A stretch of DNA of 64,000 nt from the NCBI RefSeq assembly GCF_000526635.1, contig NZ_JAGL01000002.1:186001-250000 (forward strand), in the 5' to 3' direction. The stretch is from Aminobacter sp. J41. GTDB taxonomy: Bacteria > Pseudomonadota > Alphaproteobacteria > Rhizobiales > Rhizobiaceae. Shown one piece after another: positions 56,626 to 64,000 of this stretch; within the stretch, counting starts at the first letter, position 1; every line of letters starts with the position of its first letter. The notes beneath the pieces were generated by a model. The model saw only the letters and a list, made by a program, of their open reading frames with translations, made no database searches and had not been told where the DNA came from. Both the position numbers and the translations under genes were made by a program.

Positions 56626-57801
56626 ATGGACGTGCTTCAGCGCACCCGGGAGGTGCTGGCCGATCTCGTTGCCTTTCCGACCGTCTCATCAGAGAGCAAC
56701 CTTGAGCTGATCACCTATGCGGCGGAGCTTCTGTCGGACACAGGAGCGTCGATCTCGTTGTCGCGCGATGAGACGGGCACCAAGGCAAACCTCTTCGCGA
56801 CATTGGGGCCAGAAGGCGACGGTGGGATCGTTCTGTCTGGTCATACCGATGTCGTACCGGTCGATCCCGAAGAATGGACAAGCGATCCGTTCAGGCTCGC
56901 CGCGCGCGGTGACCGTCTCTATGGCCGCGGCACCTGTGACATGAAGGGATTCATCGCCGCCGCAATCGCGATGGCGCCGCGCTTTGCCGCGGCCCCGCTC
57001 AAGCGTCCGCTGCATTTCGCCTTCACCTATGACGAGGAGGTCGGCTGCTTCGGCGCCCGTGCGTTGGTGCAGGAACTCGAACGCGCCGGCATTCGTCCGG
57101 CCGTCGCCATCATCGGCGAGCCGACGTCGATGGGTGTCATCGAGGGCCACAAGGGCTGCTACGAATACACGACCGAGTTCACCGGCCTCGAGGGCCATGG
57201 CTCCCAGCCGGACAGGGGCGTCAACGCGGTTGAATATGCGGCCCGCTACATCTCGCGGATGCTCGACCTTGGTGAGGAGATGAAGGCGCGCGCGCCGTCC
57301 GCCAGCCGTTTCGACCCACCCTGGACGACACTGCAGGTCGGCCGCATTGAGGGCGGCAAGGCGCGCAACGTCATTGCCGGCAGTTGTGCGATCGAATGGG
57401 AGATGCGTCCCATCAGCAGTGCCGACGCCACCTACGTCAAAGGCCAGCTTTCCGACTATGTCGGCAGCGTCCTCCTGCCGTCGATGCGTACCGTCTGTCC
57501 CCATTGCGACATCGTCACCCGCACCATCGGCGAGGTCGAGGGGCTGCAGGTCGTTGAGGATTCGGAAGCGCGCCGGATCGTCATGGAACTGACCGGGGCG
57601 GAGCACGCCGAGGTGGTCCCCTTCGGCACCGAGGCTGGCCTGTTCCAGTCCGCCGGTATCTCCTCGATCATTTGCGGGCCGGGCTCGATCGAACAAGCTC
57701 ATAAACCTGACGAGTTCATATCAATCGACCAGCTTGCCGCCTGCCTCGAAATGCTCGACAAGCTTTCGCTAAAGCTGTCGAACCAGGGGGCGGACGGTTG
57801 A
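56626..57801 (+). CDS. ArgE-type M20 deacetylase, probably acting as N-acetyl-diaminobutyrate deacetylase
   Basis: A 391-residue M20 metallopeptidase of the acetylornithine deacetylase branch with the full di-zinc set: His73 and Asp75 (SGHTDVVPVD), Asp105 (RGTCDMKGF), Glu137-Glu138 (YDEEVG), Glu165 (IGEPTS) and a C-terminal His in EQAHKPDEF. It begins 6 bases after doeA, where ectoine loci normally carry doeB/eutE of the AstE/aspartoacylase family. N-alpha-acetyl-diaminobutyrate is the one-carbon-shorter homologue of ArgE's substrate, so replacement is chemically sensible. A plain biosynthetic argE is the alternative, but the site makes it less likely. Confidence 0.85.
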   Translation: MDVLQRTREVLADLVAFPTVSSESNLELITYAAELLSDTGASISLSRDETGTKANLFATLGPEGDGGIVLSGHTDVVPVDPEEWTSDPFRLAARGDRLYGRGTCDMKGFIAAAIAMAPRFAAAPLKRPLHFAFTYDEEVGCFGARALVQELERAGIRPAVAIIGEPTSMGVIEGHKGCYEYTTEFTGLEGHGSQPDRGVNAVEYAARYISRMLDLGEEMKARAPSASRFDPPWTTLQVGRIEGGKARNVIAGSCAIEWEMRPISSADATYVKGQLSDYVGSVLLPSMRTVCPHCDIVTRTIGEVEGLQVVEDSEARRIVMELTGAEHAEVVPFGTEAGLFQSAGISSIICGPGSIEQAHKPDEFISIDQLAACLEMLDKLSLKLSNQGADG

Positions 57802-58541
57802 ACCAGGATACGATCGTTTTGGAAGCACCAGCCGACGATCACGGAATACCAGAGGAAGGCGCGAGGGCGCGGTTCGCACGCATCTATGAGACGCTGCGAA
57901 CGCGCATCTGCCTGCTCGACTATCGGCCAGGCAGCCGGCTACGCGAGGAGGATCTTGCCGAGGAATTCGGTGTCTCGCGCACCCCGGTACGCCGGGTTCT
58001 CGTCAAGCTCGAGGCCGAAGGTCTGCTGCGCTCGGTCCATGGCGTCGGCACCATCGTCACCGACATCGACGTCGATGCGCTCGCGCAGGTTTACGAGATG
58101 CGGGTCGAGCTTGCCGAGCTGATTGGCAAGCTGTCTCCGGTCAGGGTTGACGATGCACTGGTGACACGCTTCCGCGACATCCGGGAGCGCTGCGACCGGT
58201 TGGTGCGCGCCGGCGACATCCGGGAGTTCTCCCGGCTCAACATGGAATTCTTCCATCTCTTCACGAGCCTGACCCGCAATGAGCCGCTGCGCGAGATCAG
58301 CGAGCGGCTCTACTACCAGACCGCGCGCATCTGGATGAAGACGGCGCTGCAGTTGCGCAGCTCGAAGGAACTGCTCGAAAACGAGTTCCTGACCTTCCAG
58401 CGCGAGGTGGCGGACATTACCGAGGCCGTGGAACACGGCGACCTCGCCGCCGCCGGTCACGTCCGCCGCGTCCATATCGCCCTTTCGTACGCCCGCATCA
58501 AGAAAGCGGCCCGGGAAAACTCGGGAGGGGGATCGACTTAG
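57798..58541 (+). CDS. GntR-family regulator, FCD type, in the ectoine locus
   Basis: A 247-residue regulator with an N-terminal winged helix (GSRLREEDLAEEFGVSRTP followed by VRRVLVKLEAEGLL, about 45-78) and an FCD ligand domain (LNMEFFHLFTSL, YYQTARIWM). It starts with TTG, overlapping the preceding stop codon as TTGA, which should give low, coupled translation. The known ectoine regulator EnuR is a MocR-type protein of about 460 residues with an aminotransferase domain; this is not one. The palindrome at 55291-55304 suits it as an operator. Confidence 0.9.
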   Translation: MNQDTIVLEAPADDHGIPEEGARARFARIYETLRTRICLLDYRPGSRLREEDLAEEFGVSRTPVRRVLVKLEAEGLLRSVHGVGTIVTDIDVDALAQVYEMRVELAELIGKLSPVRVDDALVTRFRDIRERCDRLVRAGDIREFSRLNMEFFHLFTSLTRNEPLREISERLYYQTARIWMKTALQLRSSKELLENEFLTFQREVADITEAVEHGDLAAAGHVRRVHIALSYARIKKAARENSGGGST

Positions 58542-58568
58542 TCCCTCAGGCGAAAGCGCCGCAACCCC

Positions 58569-59180
58569 TCAGGGCAACCACTCCATCGGAACGTGGCCGT
58601 TGTCGGTGGCGACGCGTTCGAGCCAGGTCGTTACCTGCGGGAAGCGGGTAATCTCGTAGCCCGCGAAGGCAGCGTCCTGGGTGTAGGCGTAGAGCGCGAT
58701 GTCGGCGACGGTGTAGTCGTCGCCGGCGATGAATCGCGTCTTGGACAGCTGCGTCTCCATCACCGCAAGTGCCTTGTGTCCGCCATCCAGCAATTGCGCG
58801 ACGCGTTCAGGCGTCGCCTGATGCGCGCGTTCCGGATATTTTTTCAGCGCCCGCAGCACGGCGATGTAAGGTTCGTGGCTGTACTGCTCGAAGAACAGCC
58901 ACTGGTAGACCAAGGCCCGCTCAAACCCTGCGTCCGGCAGATAGGATGTGCCCTCCGCAAGATAGAGCAGCATGGCATTCGATTCCGCCAGGATCCGTCC
59001 ATCCTCGAGTTGCAGCAGCGGCACCTTGCCGTTCGGGTTGAGCGCCAGAAACTCGGTCGAGTGCGTCGACCCGTCCATCGCGTTGACTTCGACATGACGG
59101 AACGGCCGCCCGAGCTTGGCCAGAAGCAGCCGCGGCTTGTAGCAATTGCCACTGGAACTCATTCCATAAAGCGTCAGCAT
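58569..59180 (-). CDS. Glutathione S-transferase
   Basis: A 203-residue GST: thioredoxin-like N-terminal domain with YGMSSSGNCYKPRLLLAKLG (Ser/Cys near residues 9-13 at the active site), the cis-proline region NPNGKVPLLQLEDG and SNAMLLYLAEG, then the helical C-terminal domain with TVADIALYAY. It would conjugate glutathione to an electrophile. Encoded 27 bases after the carboxymuconolactone-decarboxylase-like gene and likely co-transcribed with it. Substrate unknown. Confidence 0.92.
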   Translation of the reverse strand: MLTLYGMSSSGNCYKPRLLLAKLGRPFRHVEVNAMDGSTHSTEFLALNPNGKVPLLQLEDGRILAESNAMLLYLAEGTSYLPDAGFERALVYQWLFFEQYSHEPYIAVLRALKKYPERAHQATPERVAQLLDGGHKALAVMETQLSKTRFIAGDDYTVADIALYAYTQDAAFAGYEITRFPQVTTWLERVATDNGHVPMEWLP

Positions 59181-59207
59181 CGGCCCCTCCCTGAATCCGT
59201 AGCGCGG

Positions 59208-59627
59208 TTACCGGTCTTGTCTGACGAGATCGAACTCGGGATCGACCGGAATTTGCATGGCATTTGCCAGATGATTGGTCTGGGCGGCGAGGCCGATCAC
59301 CGCCAGCAACTCGCCATATTGCTGGTCGGTCATACCCTTGGCGCGGGCCGCGGCTGTGTGCGAATGGACGCAATAGGAACAGCCGTTGGCGGTCGAGACG
59401 GCGATGTACAGCATCTCCTTCGTCAGCGGGTCGAGCGAACCTTCCGCGACCATCACCTCCTTGAGCTGTTGCCATATCGCCTTCAGTCTGACCGGGTCAT
59501 TTGCGAGCCCGCGCCAGAAATTGTTGACGAAATCGGACTTCCGCGTCTTTCGGATGTCGTCAAAGACCTCCCTGACCGCGGGAATGGTCTCGGCTTCCTC
59601 GTCGCTGATCAATCGGACGGTAGACAT
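59208..59627 (-). CDS. Carboxymuconolactone decarboxylase / AhpD-like protein
   Basis: A 139-residue protein with the redox pair CSYC (Cys83, Cys86) and His90 in NGCSYCVHSHTAAAR, the AhpD-like hallmark of the CMD family. Such proteins act as thiol-dependent peroxidases or reductants; the CxxC argues against a true muconolactone decarboxylase. The ATG at 59627 follows a GGAGATC site. It sits between a small membrane protein gene and the GST gene, suggesting a detoxification pair attached to the amidase-TRAP operon. Confidence 0.88.
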   Translation of the reverse strand: MSTVRLISDEEAETIPAVREVFDDIRKTRKSDFVNNFWRGLANDPVRLKAIWQQLKEVMVAEGSLDPLTKEMLYIAVSTANGCSYCVHSHTAAARAKGMTDQQYGELLAVIGLAAQTNHLANAMQIPVDPEFDLVRQDR

Positions 59628-59744
59628 CAGATCTCCTAAACTCTCTCCCTGCGGACAGCAGCAGGGTGCCGGCTGCGTCCGCCGGCAACGAATAAGGCAT
59701 TGCTGGCGCCCGAAAGGCAATCGTGTCTTGAGAGGGTGCGCCGA

Positions 59745-59918
59745 CTACCTCCCGCCACCGCCCGCCCGGAACAGCTCGCGCCAGAAGTCGAAGGCGGCTA
59801 GCAGGAAGCACAAGACGGCGAGCACGATCAGGTCGGGGCTCGGCACCCAGATCGGCACCACGCAGAGGAACAGCGCGAGGCCAATCAGCGAAATCAGCGC
59901 GAGAAGCCTGTCGGTCAT
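59745..59918 (-). CDS. 57-residue membrane protein of unknown function
   Basis: Two hydrophobic segments (LLALISLIGLALFLCVVPI, about residues 5-23, and LIVLAVLCFLLAAFDFW, about 30-46) separated by a short polar turn, with a glycine-arginine tail. Its ATG overlaps the stop of the amidase gene as ATGA, good evidence that it is really translated. No family is recognised with certainty. Being coupled to the amidase-TRAP genes it could be an accessory membrane subunit, but nothing shows this directly. Confidence 0.65.
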   Translation of the reverse strand: MTDRLLALISLIGLALFLCVVPIWVPSPDLIVLAVLCFLLAAFDFWRELFRAGGGGR

Positions 59919-61270
59919 GCGGGAACCTCCTCGTTTAGCAGGCGCACCAGCCAGCGGGCTGTGCGCAACAGCCGTGCATCCTGGCCGGGAGCGCCGACGA
60001 GCTGTACTCCGAGCGGCAGGCCGTTCGGCCCGGTGAGCAGCGGCAGGCTGAGCGCCGGGAGCCCCAGATAGGTCCAAAGCGTGCAGAAGACCGGATCGCC
60101 CGTCGACTCCAGCCCTTCCGGCGCTTCACCCGGCGCGGCCGGTGTGACGATCGCGTCAAAGCGGTCGAAAAGTGCTTCAAGCGATGAGCGCAGGACAGGC
60201 GCCATATCACGCGCCCCCAGATAGTCGGGGGCGGAAACGCCGCGGCCCTCGGCCACCAGATCGCGGATCTTGTCGGAACATTGCTCGGGCGCGCGGTCGA
60301 CATAGTGCCCGAGATTGCGGGCCATCTCGGCCGCCATGATCGCGCGATGCCAGCCATAGGCACGGGCGAAGGGCTCCGGCAGCTCCACGTCCTCAAGCCG
60401 GTCTCCCAGCGCCGCGACCAGTTCGGCAAAGGCGGCCACTGTCCCCTCCTCGGCGCGGCTCCACGCCGGCGTCCGGATAAAGGCGAGCGCGGGAGCCACG
60501 GGCGGTTCCGAGAGAGCCGTTGCCATGAGCGGTCCCGGGCTAGCCCCTGCCCCGGTATCGCGGCCGTCCGGCCCCATGAGGGCTTCGGCCAGCGCCATGT
60601 CCTCAAGGTTCCGAGCGAACAGGCCGACATGGTCGAGGCTTTGAGAGGCAGTGAGCATGCCCGTGCGCGGGATCGCGCCGAAGGACGGCTTGAAGCCGAC
60701 TGTGCCGCAGAAGGAAGCCGGCCTGATCACCGACCCATTGGTTTGGCTGCCGAAAGCAAGCGGCACCATCCCGCACGCCACCGCCGCTGCCGAGCCGCTC
60801 GATGAGCCGCCCGGTGTGCGGGAGGGATCGTGCGGGTTGCGTGTCTTGCCGGGATGGAAGTAGGCGAATTCGGTCGTGACTGTCTTGCCAAGGATGATGG
60901 CACCTGCCGCATGCAGGCGCCGGATCAGCGCTGCGTCCTCCAGCGGCATCCTTCCCGCGTCGATCGGCGAGCCGTTACCGGTGGGCATGCCCTTCACGTC
61001 GATGATGTCCTTGATGCCGACCGGCACGCCGTGGAGCGGCCCAAGTGGCATGCCCAGCTTCCGGCGGCGGTCCCTATCCTCGGCTTCGGCCATCGCCATG
61101 TCGCGGTCGAGGAACACCCACGCCTGCACCCGCTCCTCCTCGGCATCAATGCGTGCGAGGCAGGCGGCAACCAGTTCCGCGGATGACATCGCGCCCTCGG
61201 CAATGCGCCATGCCGCCTCGCGGGCACCGAGCGCTGCGGGATCGGCAGCAGGAATGCGCTTAGCGGCCAT
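59915..61270 (-). CDS. Amidase (amidase signature family)
   Basis: A 451-residue AS-family hydrolase. The Ser-cisSer-Lys machinery is visible: Lys87 in PVGIKDIID, the serine run in TPGGSSSGSAAAVA (156-160) and the nucleophile Ser180 in QTNGSVIRPASFCG. The catalytic-core motif usually reads G-x-D-x-G-GS; here Gln-Thr-Asn replaces the acidic position, as in some amidases. It hydrolyses an amide to acid and ammonia. It overlaps the DctM gene by 11 bases, so its substrate is probably what the TRAP system imports. Confidence 0.92.
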   Translation of the reverse strand: MAAKRIPAADPAALGAREAAWRIAEGAMSSAELVAACLARIDAEEERVQAWVFLDRDMAMAEAEDRDRRRKLGMPLGPLHGVPVGIKDIIDVKGMPTGNGSPIDAGRMPLEDAALIRRLHAAGAIILGKTVTTEFAYFHPGKTRNPHDPSRTPGGSSSGSAAAVACGMVPLAFGSQTNGSVIRPASFCGTVGFKPSFGAIPRTGMLTASQSLDHVGLFARNLEDMALAEALMGPDGRDTGAGASPGPLMATALSEPPVAPALAFIRTPAWSRAEEGTVAAFAELVAALGDRLEDVELPEPFARAYGWHRAIMAAEMARNLGHYVDRAPEQCSDKIRDLVAEGRGVSAPDYLGARDMAPVLRSSLEALFDRFDAIVTPAAPGEAPEGLESTGDPVFCTLWTYLGLPALSLPLLTGPNGLPLGVQLVGAPGQDARLLRTARWLVRLLNEEVPA

Positions 61271-62684
61271 AGACCAGCTCCGGCAGAGCGAAGACGATGG
61301 ACGGGAACAGGTAGATCAGCAACATCGAGAGGAACACCATGGCGAGATAAGGCATGCATCCGGCAAAAATCTGCGTCAGCCGCACATGCGGTGGCGCGAT
61401 GCCCTTGAGGTAATAGGCTGACATCGCCATCGGCGGGGTCAGGAACGACGTCTGCAGATTCAGCGCCACGAGGACGCCGAAGAACAGCGGATCCACGCCG
61501 AAGTGCGACAGGAGCGGCAGGAAGATCGGCACGAAGATGATGATGATCTCCGACCACTCCAGCGGCCAGCCCAGCAGGAAGATGATGAGCTGGGCCATGA
61601 TCAGGAACGTGATCGGCGAGATGTCGAGGCCGGTCACGAACTCGCTGATCAGCCGCTCGCCGCCGAGATAGGAGAAGACCGAGGCGAACACCCACGAGCC
61701 GACGAACAGCCAGCACACCATCGCCGTCGTTTTCAGCGTCAGATAAACGGACTCGCGCAGCCGCTGCCAGGTGAGCGCGCGATAGAGCACCGCAAGCAGC
61801 AGGCCGCCGATCGCTCCGGCAGACGCGGCCTCCGAGGGTGTGGCAAGTCCGAACAGGATCGAGCCCAGAACGGCGAGGATCAGGAAGGCCAGCGGAACGA
61901 ACGATGTCAGGATCATGAGGATCAGCTGGCCGAGCGGCGTGTCTCCGACGTCCTCGTCGCGCGGCTTCGGTGCGATGTTCGGCTGCAAGATCGCGCGGAT
62001 GATCACATAGACGAGGTAGAGCCCCGCCAGCAGGAACCCCGGCAGCAGCGCACCGGCATAGAGGCGCACGATCGAGACGCCGGATGCAGCGGCATAGACG
62101 ATCAGCATGATCGACGGCGGGATCAGGATGCCGAGCGTGCCGCCGGCGCAGATGACGCCGGAGGCAAAGCTCGTATCGTAGCGCGCCTTAAGCATCGCCG
62201 GAAATGCGAGGAGGCCCATCAGCGTCACCACCGCGCCGACGATGCCGGTTGCCGTCGCAAACAGCGCGCAGGTGATCAGCGCCGCCACGGCCATGGAACC
62301 CGGCACGCGGCGCGCTGCGACGTATAGGGTCGAAAACAGCCGGTCAACGATATTGGCGCGCTCGACGATATAGCCCATGAACAGGAAGAGCGGCACGGCC
62401 GTCAGCACCTCGTTCGCCATCACCGAATAGGTCTGGTTCACGAAGAGGTCGAAGATCCGGTTGTTGAAGAACCCCTCGATCCAGCTTTGCCACTGCGTCC
62501 AGGTATCGGCGCCATCCGCGACCGCGCGTTCGTAGGCGCGCCACATCCGGCGACCGTCGAAATAGGCGTAGTAGCCGAAGCCCACCCCCAGCGCCATGAG
62601 CGTGAAGGCGATCGGAAAGCCGAGGAAAATGACGAGGATGAAGATCCCCAGCATCATGATCGCAATTTGCGGGTCGGTCATCAT
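61260..62684 (-). CDS. TRAP transporter large permease (DctM)
   Basis: A 474-residue membrane protein with about twelve helices and DctM signatures PLFLFMGYIVERANIVDRLF and GGTLGILIPPSIMLIVYA. It is longer than typical DctM (~430) because of an insert after the first helix (about residues 40-80, WRAYERAVADGADTW region), seen in the keto-acid/TakP-type TRAP systems. It overlaps dctQ by 4 bases and the amidase by 11. Substrate unknown. Confidence 0.93.
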   Translation of the reverse strand: MMTDPQIAIMMLGIFILVIFLGFPIAFTLMALGVGFGYYAYFDGRRMWRAYERAVADGADTWTQWQSWIEGFFNNRIFDLFVNQTYSVMANEVLTAVPLFLFMGYIVERANIVDRLFSTLYVAARRVPGSMAVAALITCALFATATGIVGAVVTLMGLLAFPAMLKARYDTSFASGVICAGGTLGILIPPSIMLIVYAAASGVSIVRLYAGALLPGFLLAGLYLVYVIIRAILQPNIAPKPRDEDVGDTPLGQLILMILTSFVPLAFLILAVLGSILFGLATPSEAASAGAIGGLLLAVLYRALTWQRLRESVYLTLKTTAMVCWLFVGSWVFASVFSYLGGERLISEFVTGLDISPITFLIMAQLIIFLLGWPLEWSEIIIIFVPIFLPLLSHFGVDPLFFGVLVALNLQTSFLTPPMAMSAYYLKGIAPPHVRLTQIFAGCMPYLAMVFLSMLLIYLFPSIVFALPELVYGR

Positions 62685-63292
62685 TCCCCCCTTATCCGCC
62701 CGGCCATCAGGGCGGCGTCTTCGCCGTGACCGGCGGCAACCTGCTTGACCAGTTGATCTTCGAGTTCCTCGACGTCCTCCTCATGCGGCAGCCAGGCACC
62801 GTTGCGGATGCACAGGATGCAGCGGCAGACCTGGGCAATTCCCTGCATGAACAGGAGAACCCCGGCCGCGACGAGAACCGTCTTGAAATGGAAGATCGGG
62901 ATGCCGGCCGGCGAGTTCGTGCTGACTTCGAGATAGCGCCAGCTGCGCCCGGCATATTTCCAGCCCGCGAAGATGAGGGCGAGGATTCCGGGAAAGAAGA
63001 ACAGGAAGTAGAGAACCAGCTCGATCGATGCCTGCGCCCTCGGCGACCACAGCCGATAGAGGAAGTCGCCTCGCACGTGCCCGTTGCGCGAGAGCGTGTA
63101 GGCGCCGCCCATCATGAAGAGCGTGCCGTAGAGAATGTAGGACATGTCGAAGGCCCAGCTTGTGGGCGCAAGGAAGAGGTAACGTACCATTACCTCGTAG
63201 CCCATCCCGAAGGCCATCATCAGGATCAGCCAGGCGAAAGCCCGGCCGACCCAGCCCGAGATGCGGTCGATGAAGAAGATGAGGCGCGTCAT
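62681..63292 (-). CDS. TRAP transporter small permease (DctQ)
   Basis: A 203-residue protein with four predicted helices and the family text YLFLAPTSWAFDMSYILYGTLFMMG (in part, residues ~35-58) and NGHVRGDFLY. It pairs with the DctM protein. The long charged C-terminal tail EEDVEELEDQL is characteristic of the TakQ-like group. Separated from the binding-protein gene by 150 bases containing stem-loops. Confidence 0.92.
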   Translation of the reverse strand: MTRLIFFIDRISGWVGRAFAWLILMMAFGMGYEVMVRYLFLAPTSWAFDMSYILYGTLFMMGGAYTLSRNGHVRGDFLYRLWSPRAQASIELVLYFLFFFPGILALIFAGWKYAGRSWRYLEVSTNSPAGIPIFHFKTVLVAAGVLLFMQGIAQVCRCILCIRNGAWLPHEEDVEELEDQLVKQVAAGHGEDAALMAGRIRGE

Positions 63293-63328
63293 CGCAGCGG
63301 TTCACCTGGCGAAGGAGACGGGGAAGCA

Positions 63329-63350
63329 CCGCCGGCCGAAAAGACGGCGG
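63329..63350 (-). terminator. Stem-loop between dctP- and dctQ-like genes
   Basis: CCGCCG and CGGCGG pair around a 10-base loop; the neighbouring GGGGGCAAGCCCC can also fold. These follow the binding-protein gene on the minus strand, as at the other transport operons here. Confidence 0.4.
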
Positions 63351-63442
63351 CGCTGACGTGACGCGAAGGCGGGGGCAAGCCCCACCCTCGCCCGCGGCGG
63401 GAGCCGGCGGAACGCGACCTGCGCTCCCGACTCCGAACATTG

Positions 63443-64000
63443 TCAGGTCTTGAGCTTGCCCGGGAAGTAGTGCTCGTAGGCAAGGGCGTAGTCGGGCGCG
63501 TTCATCAGCTCATAGAAGACCGTGCGCTCGACCCACTGGCGCTGGCTTTCCATGCATCGCTTCATGAACTCGTCCTCCTCGAGCTCCTTGATAAGCTCGT
63601 CCCAGGCCTTGAGCTGGGCATCGAGGATTTCCTGCGAGGTCCGGTGCACGGTGACGCCGTGCTCATCCTGCAAGGTCTGCAGATCCTTGGAGTAGAAGTC
63701 GAGGGCAAGCGCCGTGTTCGCCATGGTGATCGCCTCGACGCCGTACTTCAGGATAGCCTGCAGGTCCGGCTCCAGATCGTCGAAGAAGTCCTTGTTGAAC
63801 AGGAACTCGAACGATTCCGATGCCTGGTGATAGGACGCCAGGAAGTAGTTCTTGGCGACGTCCTGCGCACCGAAGCGAAGGTCTGAAGATGGATTGTTGA
63901 ACTCGAAGGCGTCGATCACGCCGCGTTCCATGGCCGGCACGATTTCGCCGCCCGGGATCTGGGCGATGCTCATGCCGAGCTTCTGCAGAAGGTCGGCGGC
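63443..64000 (-). CDS. TRAP transporter solute-binding protein (DctP, TakP-like), 5' end outside window
   Basis: The last 185 residues are visible; the frame is open at the window edge. The text QIPGGEIVPAMERGVIDAFEF resembles the TakP-type loop that holds a keto-acid or hydroxy-acid with a metal ion, and the C-terminal helix QWVERTVFYELMNAPDYA is usual for that group. It delivers ligand to the DctQM pair encoded downstream. The amidase suggests an acid amide or amide-derived acid, but the ligand cannot be read. Confidence 0.9.
   Translation of the reverse strand, partial: AADLLQKLGMSIAQIPGGEIVPAMERGVIDAFEFNNPSSDLRFGAQDVAKNYFLASYHQASESFEFLFNKDFFDDLEPDLQAILKYGVEAITMANTALALDFYSKDLQTLQDEHGVTVHRTSQEILDAQLKAWDELIKELEEDEFMKRCMESQRQWVERTVFYELMNAPDYALAYEHYFPGKLKT

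Overview
The window looks like an accessory, transport- and catabolism-rich stretch of an alphaproteobacterial genome, most likely a member of the Hyphomicrobiales such as Rhizobium, Ensifer, Shinella or a relative. The assignment rests on high GC, the density of ABC, TRAP and TTT transporter operons each paired with its own regulator, the ehu/eut-type ectoine catabolism genes known from Sinorhizobium, and rhizobial-style gene families. Genus is not resolved. No phage, insertion sequence, CRISPR array or rRNA was seen; there is one tRNA-Gln(CUG).

Layout. 1-5.4 kb: a divergent dihydrofolate-reductase-like / ArsR-SRPBCC module with a palindromic operator, two decayed genes (a frameshifted AraC regulator joined to a truncated, frameshifted glycerophosphodiester phosphodiesterase), a BCCT osmolyte transporter and the tRNA. 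5.9-9.2 kb: MarR regulator divergent from a flavin monooxygenase plus drug efflux pump. 9.2-12.2 kb: an E1/transketolase-like enzyme with a divergent Lrp regulator. 12.2-21 kb: GlxA-type regulator, M19 dipeptidase, a Pot-type ABC importer with LysR, and an N-carbamoylsarcosine-amidase-like hydrolase with a second LysR; the families suggest use of N-methylated or peptide-like nitrogen compounds. 21.2-21.5 kb: a small frameshifted exported protein.

21.9-30.5 kb: a GntR-controlled divergent regulon (sugar/polyol-type ABC importer and DJ-1 protein one way; iron alcohol dehydrogenase, aldehyde dehydrogenase and alpha/beta hydrolase the other) with tandem operators between. 30.5-38.3 kb: an IclR regulon (TctABC carboxylate importer, SDR and iron alcohol dehydrogenase; divergent ketoglutarate-semialdehyde-type dehydrogenase and IclR) with two copies of a 17-bp operator. 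38.5-45 kb: an RpiR, class III aminotransferase, TAXI-TRAP transporter and UspA operon. 45.2-46.4 kb: nhaA, with a folded leader that I read as a candidate nhaA-I (lithium) riboswitch.

46.7-58.5 kb: an ectoine uptake and degradation locus in an unusual form. The minus-strand operon reads ehuB-ehuC-ehuD-ehuA-eutB-eutC-asnC(doeX)-ssd(doeC)-atf(doeD); a divergent operon carries doeA (ectoine hydrolase), an ArgE-type M20 deacetylase where the AstE-type DoeB is normally found, and an FCD-type GntR where the MocR-type EnuR would be expected. eutA is not in the window. A 14-bp palindrome lies between the two operons. Together with BCCT and NhaA this gives the window an osmotic/ionic-stress flavour.

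58.5-64 kb: GST, carboxymuconolactone-decarboxylase-like protein, a 57-residue membrane protein, an amidase and a DctPQM TRAP transporter that runs off the end. A recurring design is a strong stem-loop just after the gene for the extracytoplasmic binding protein, at five transporter operons.
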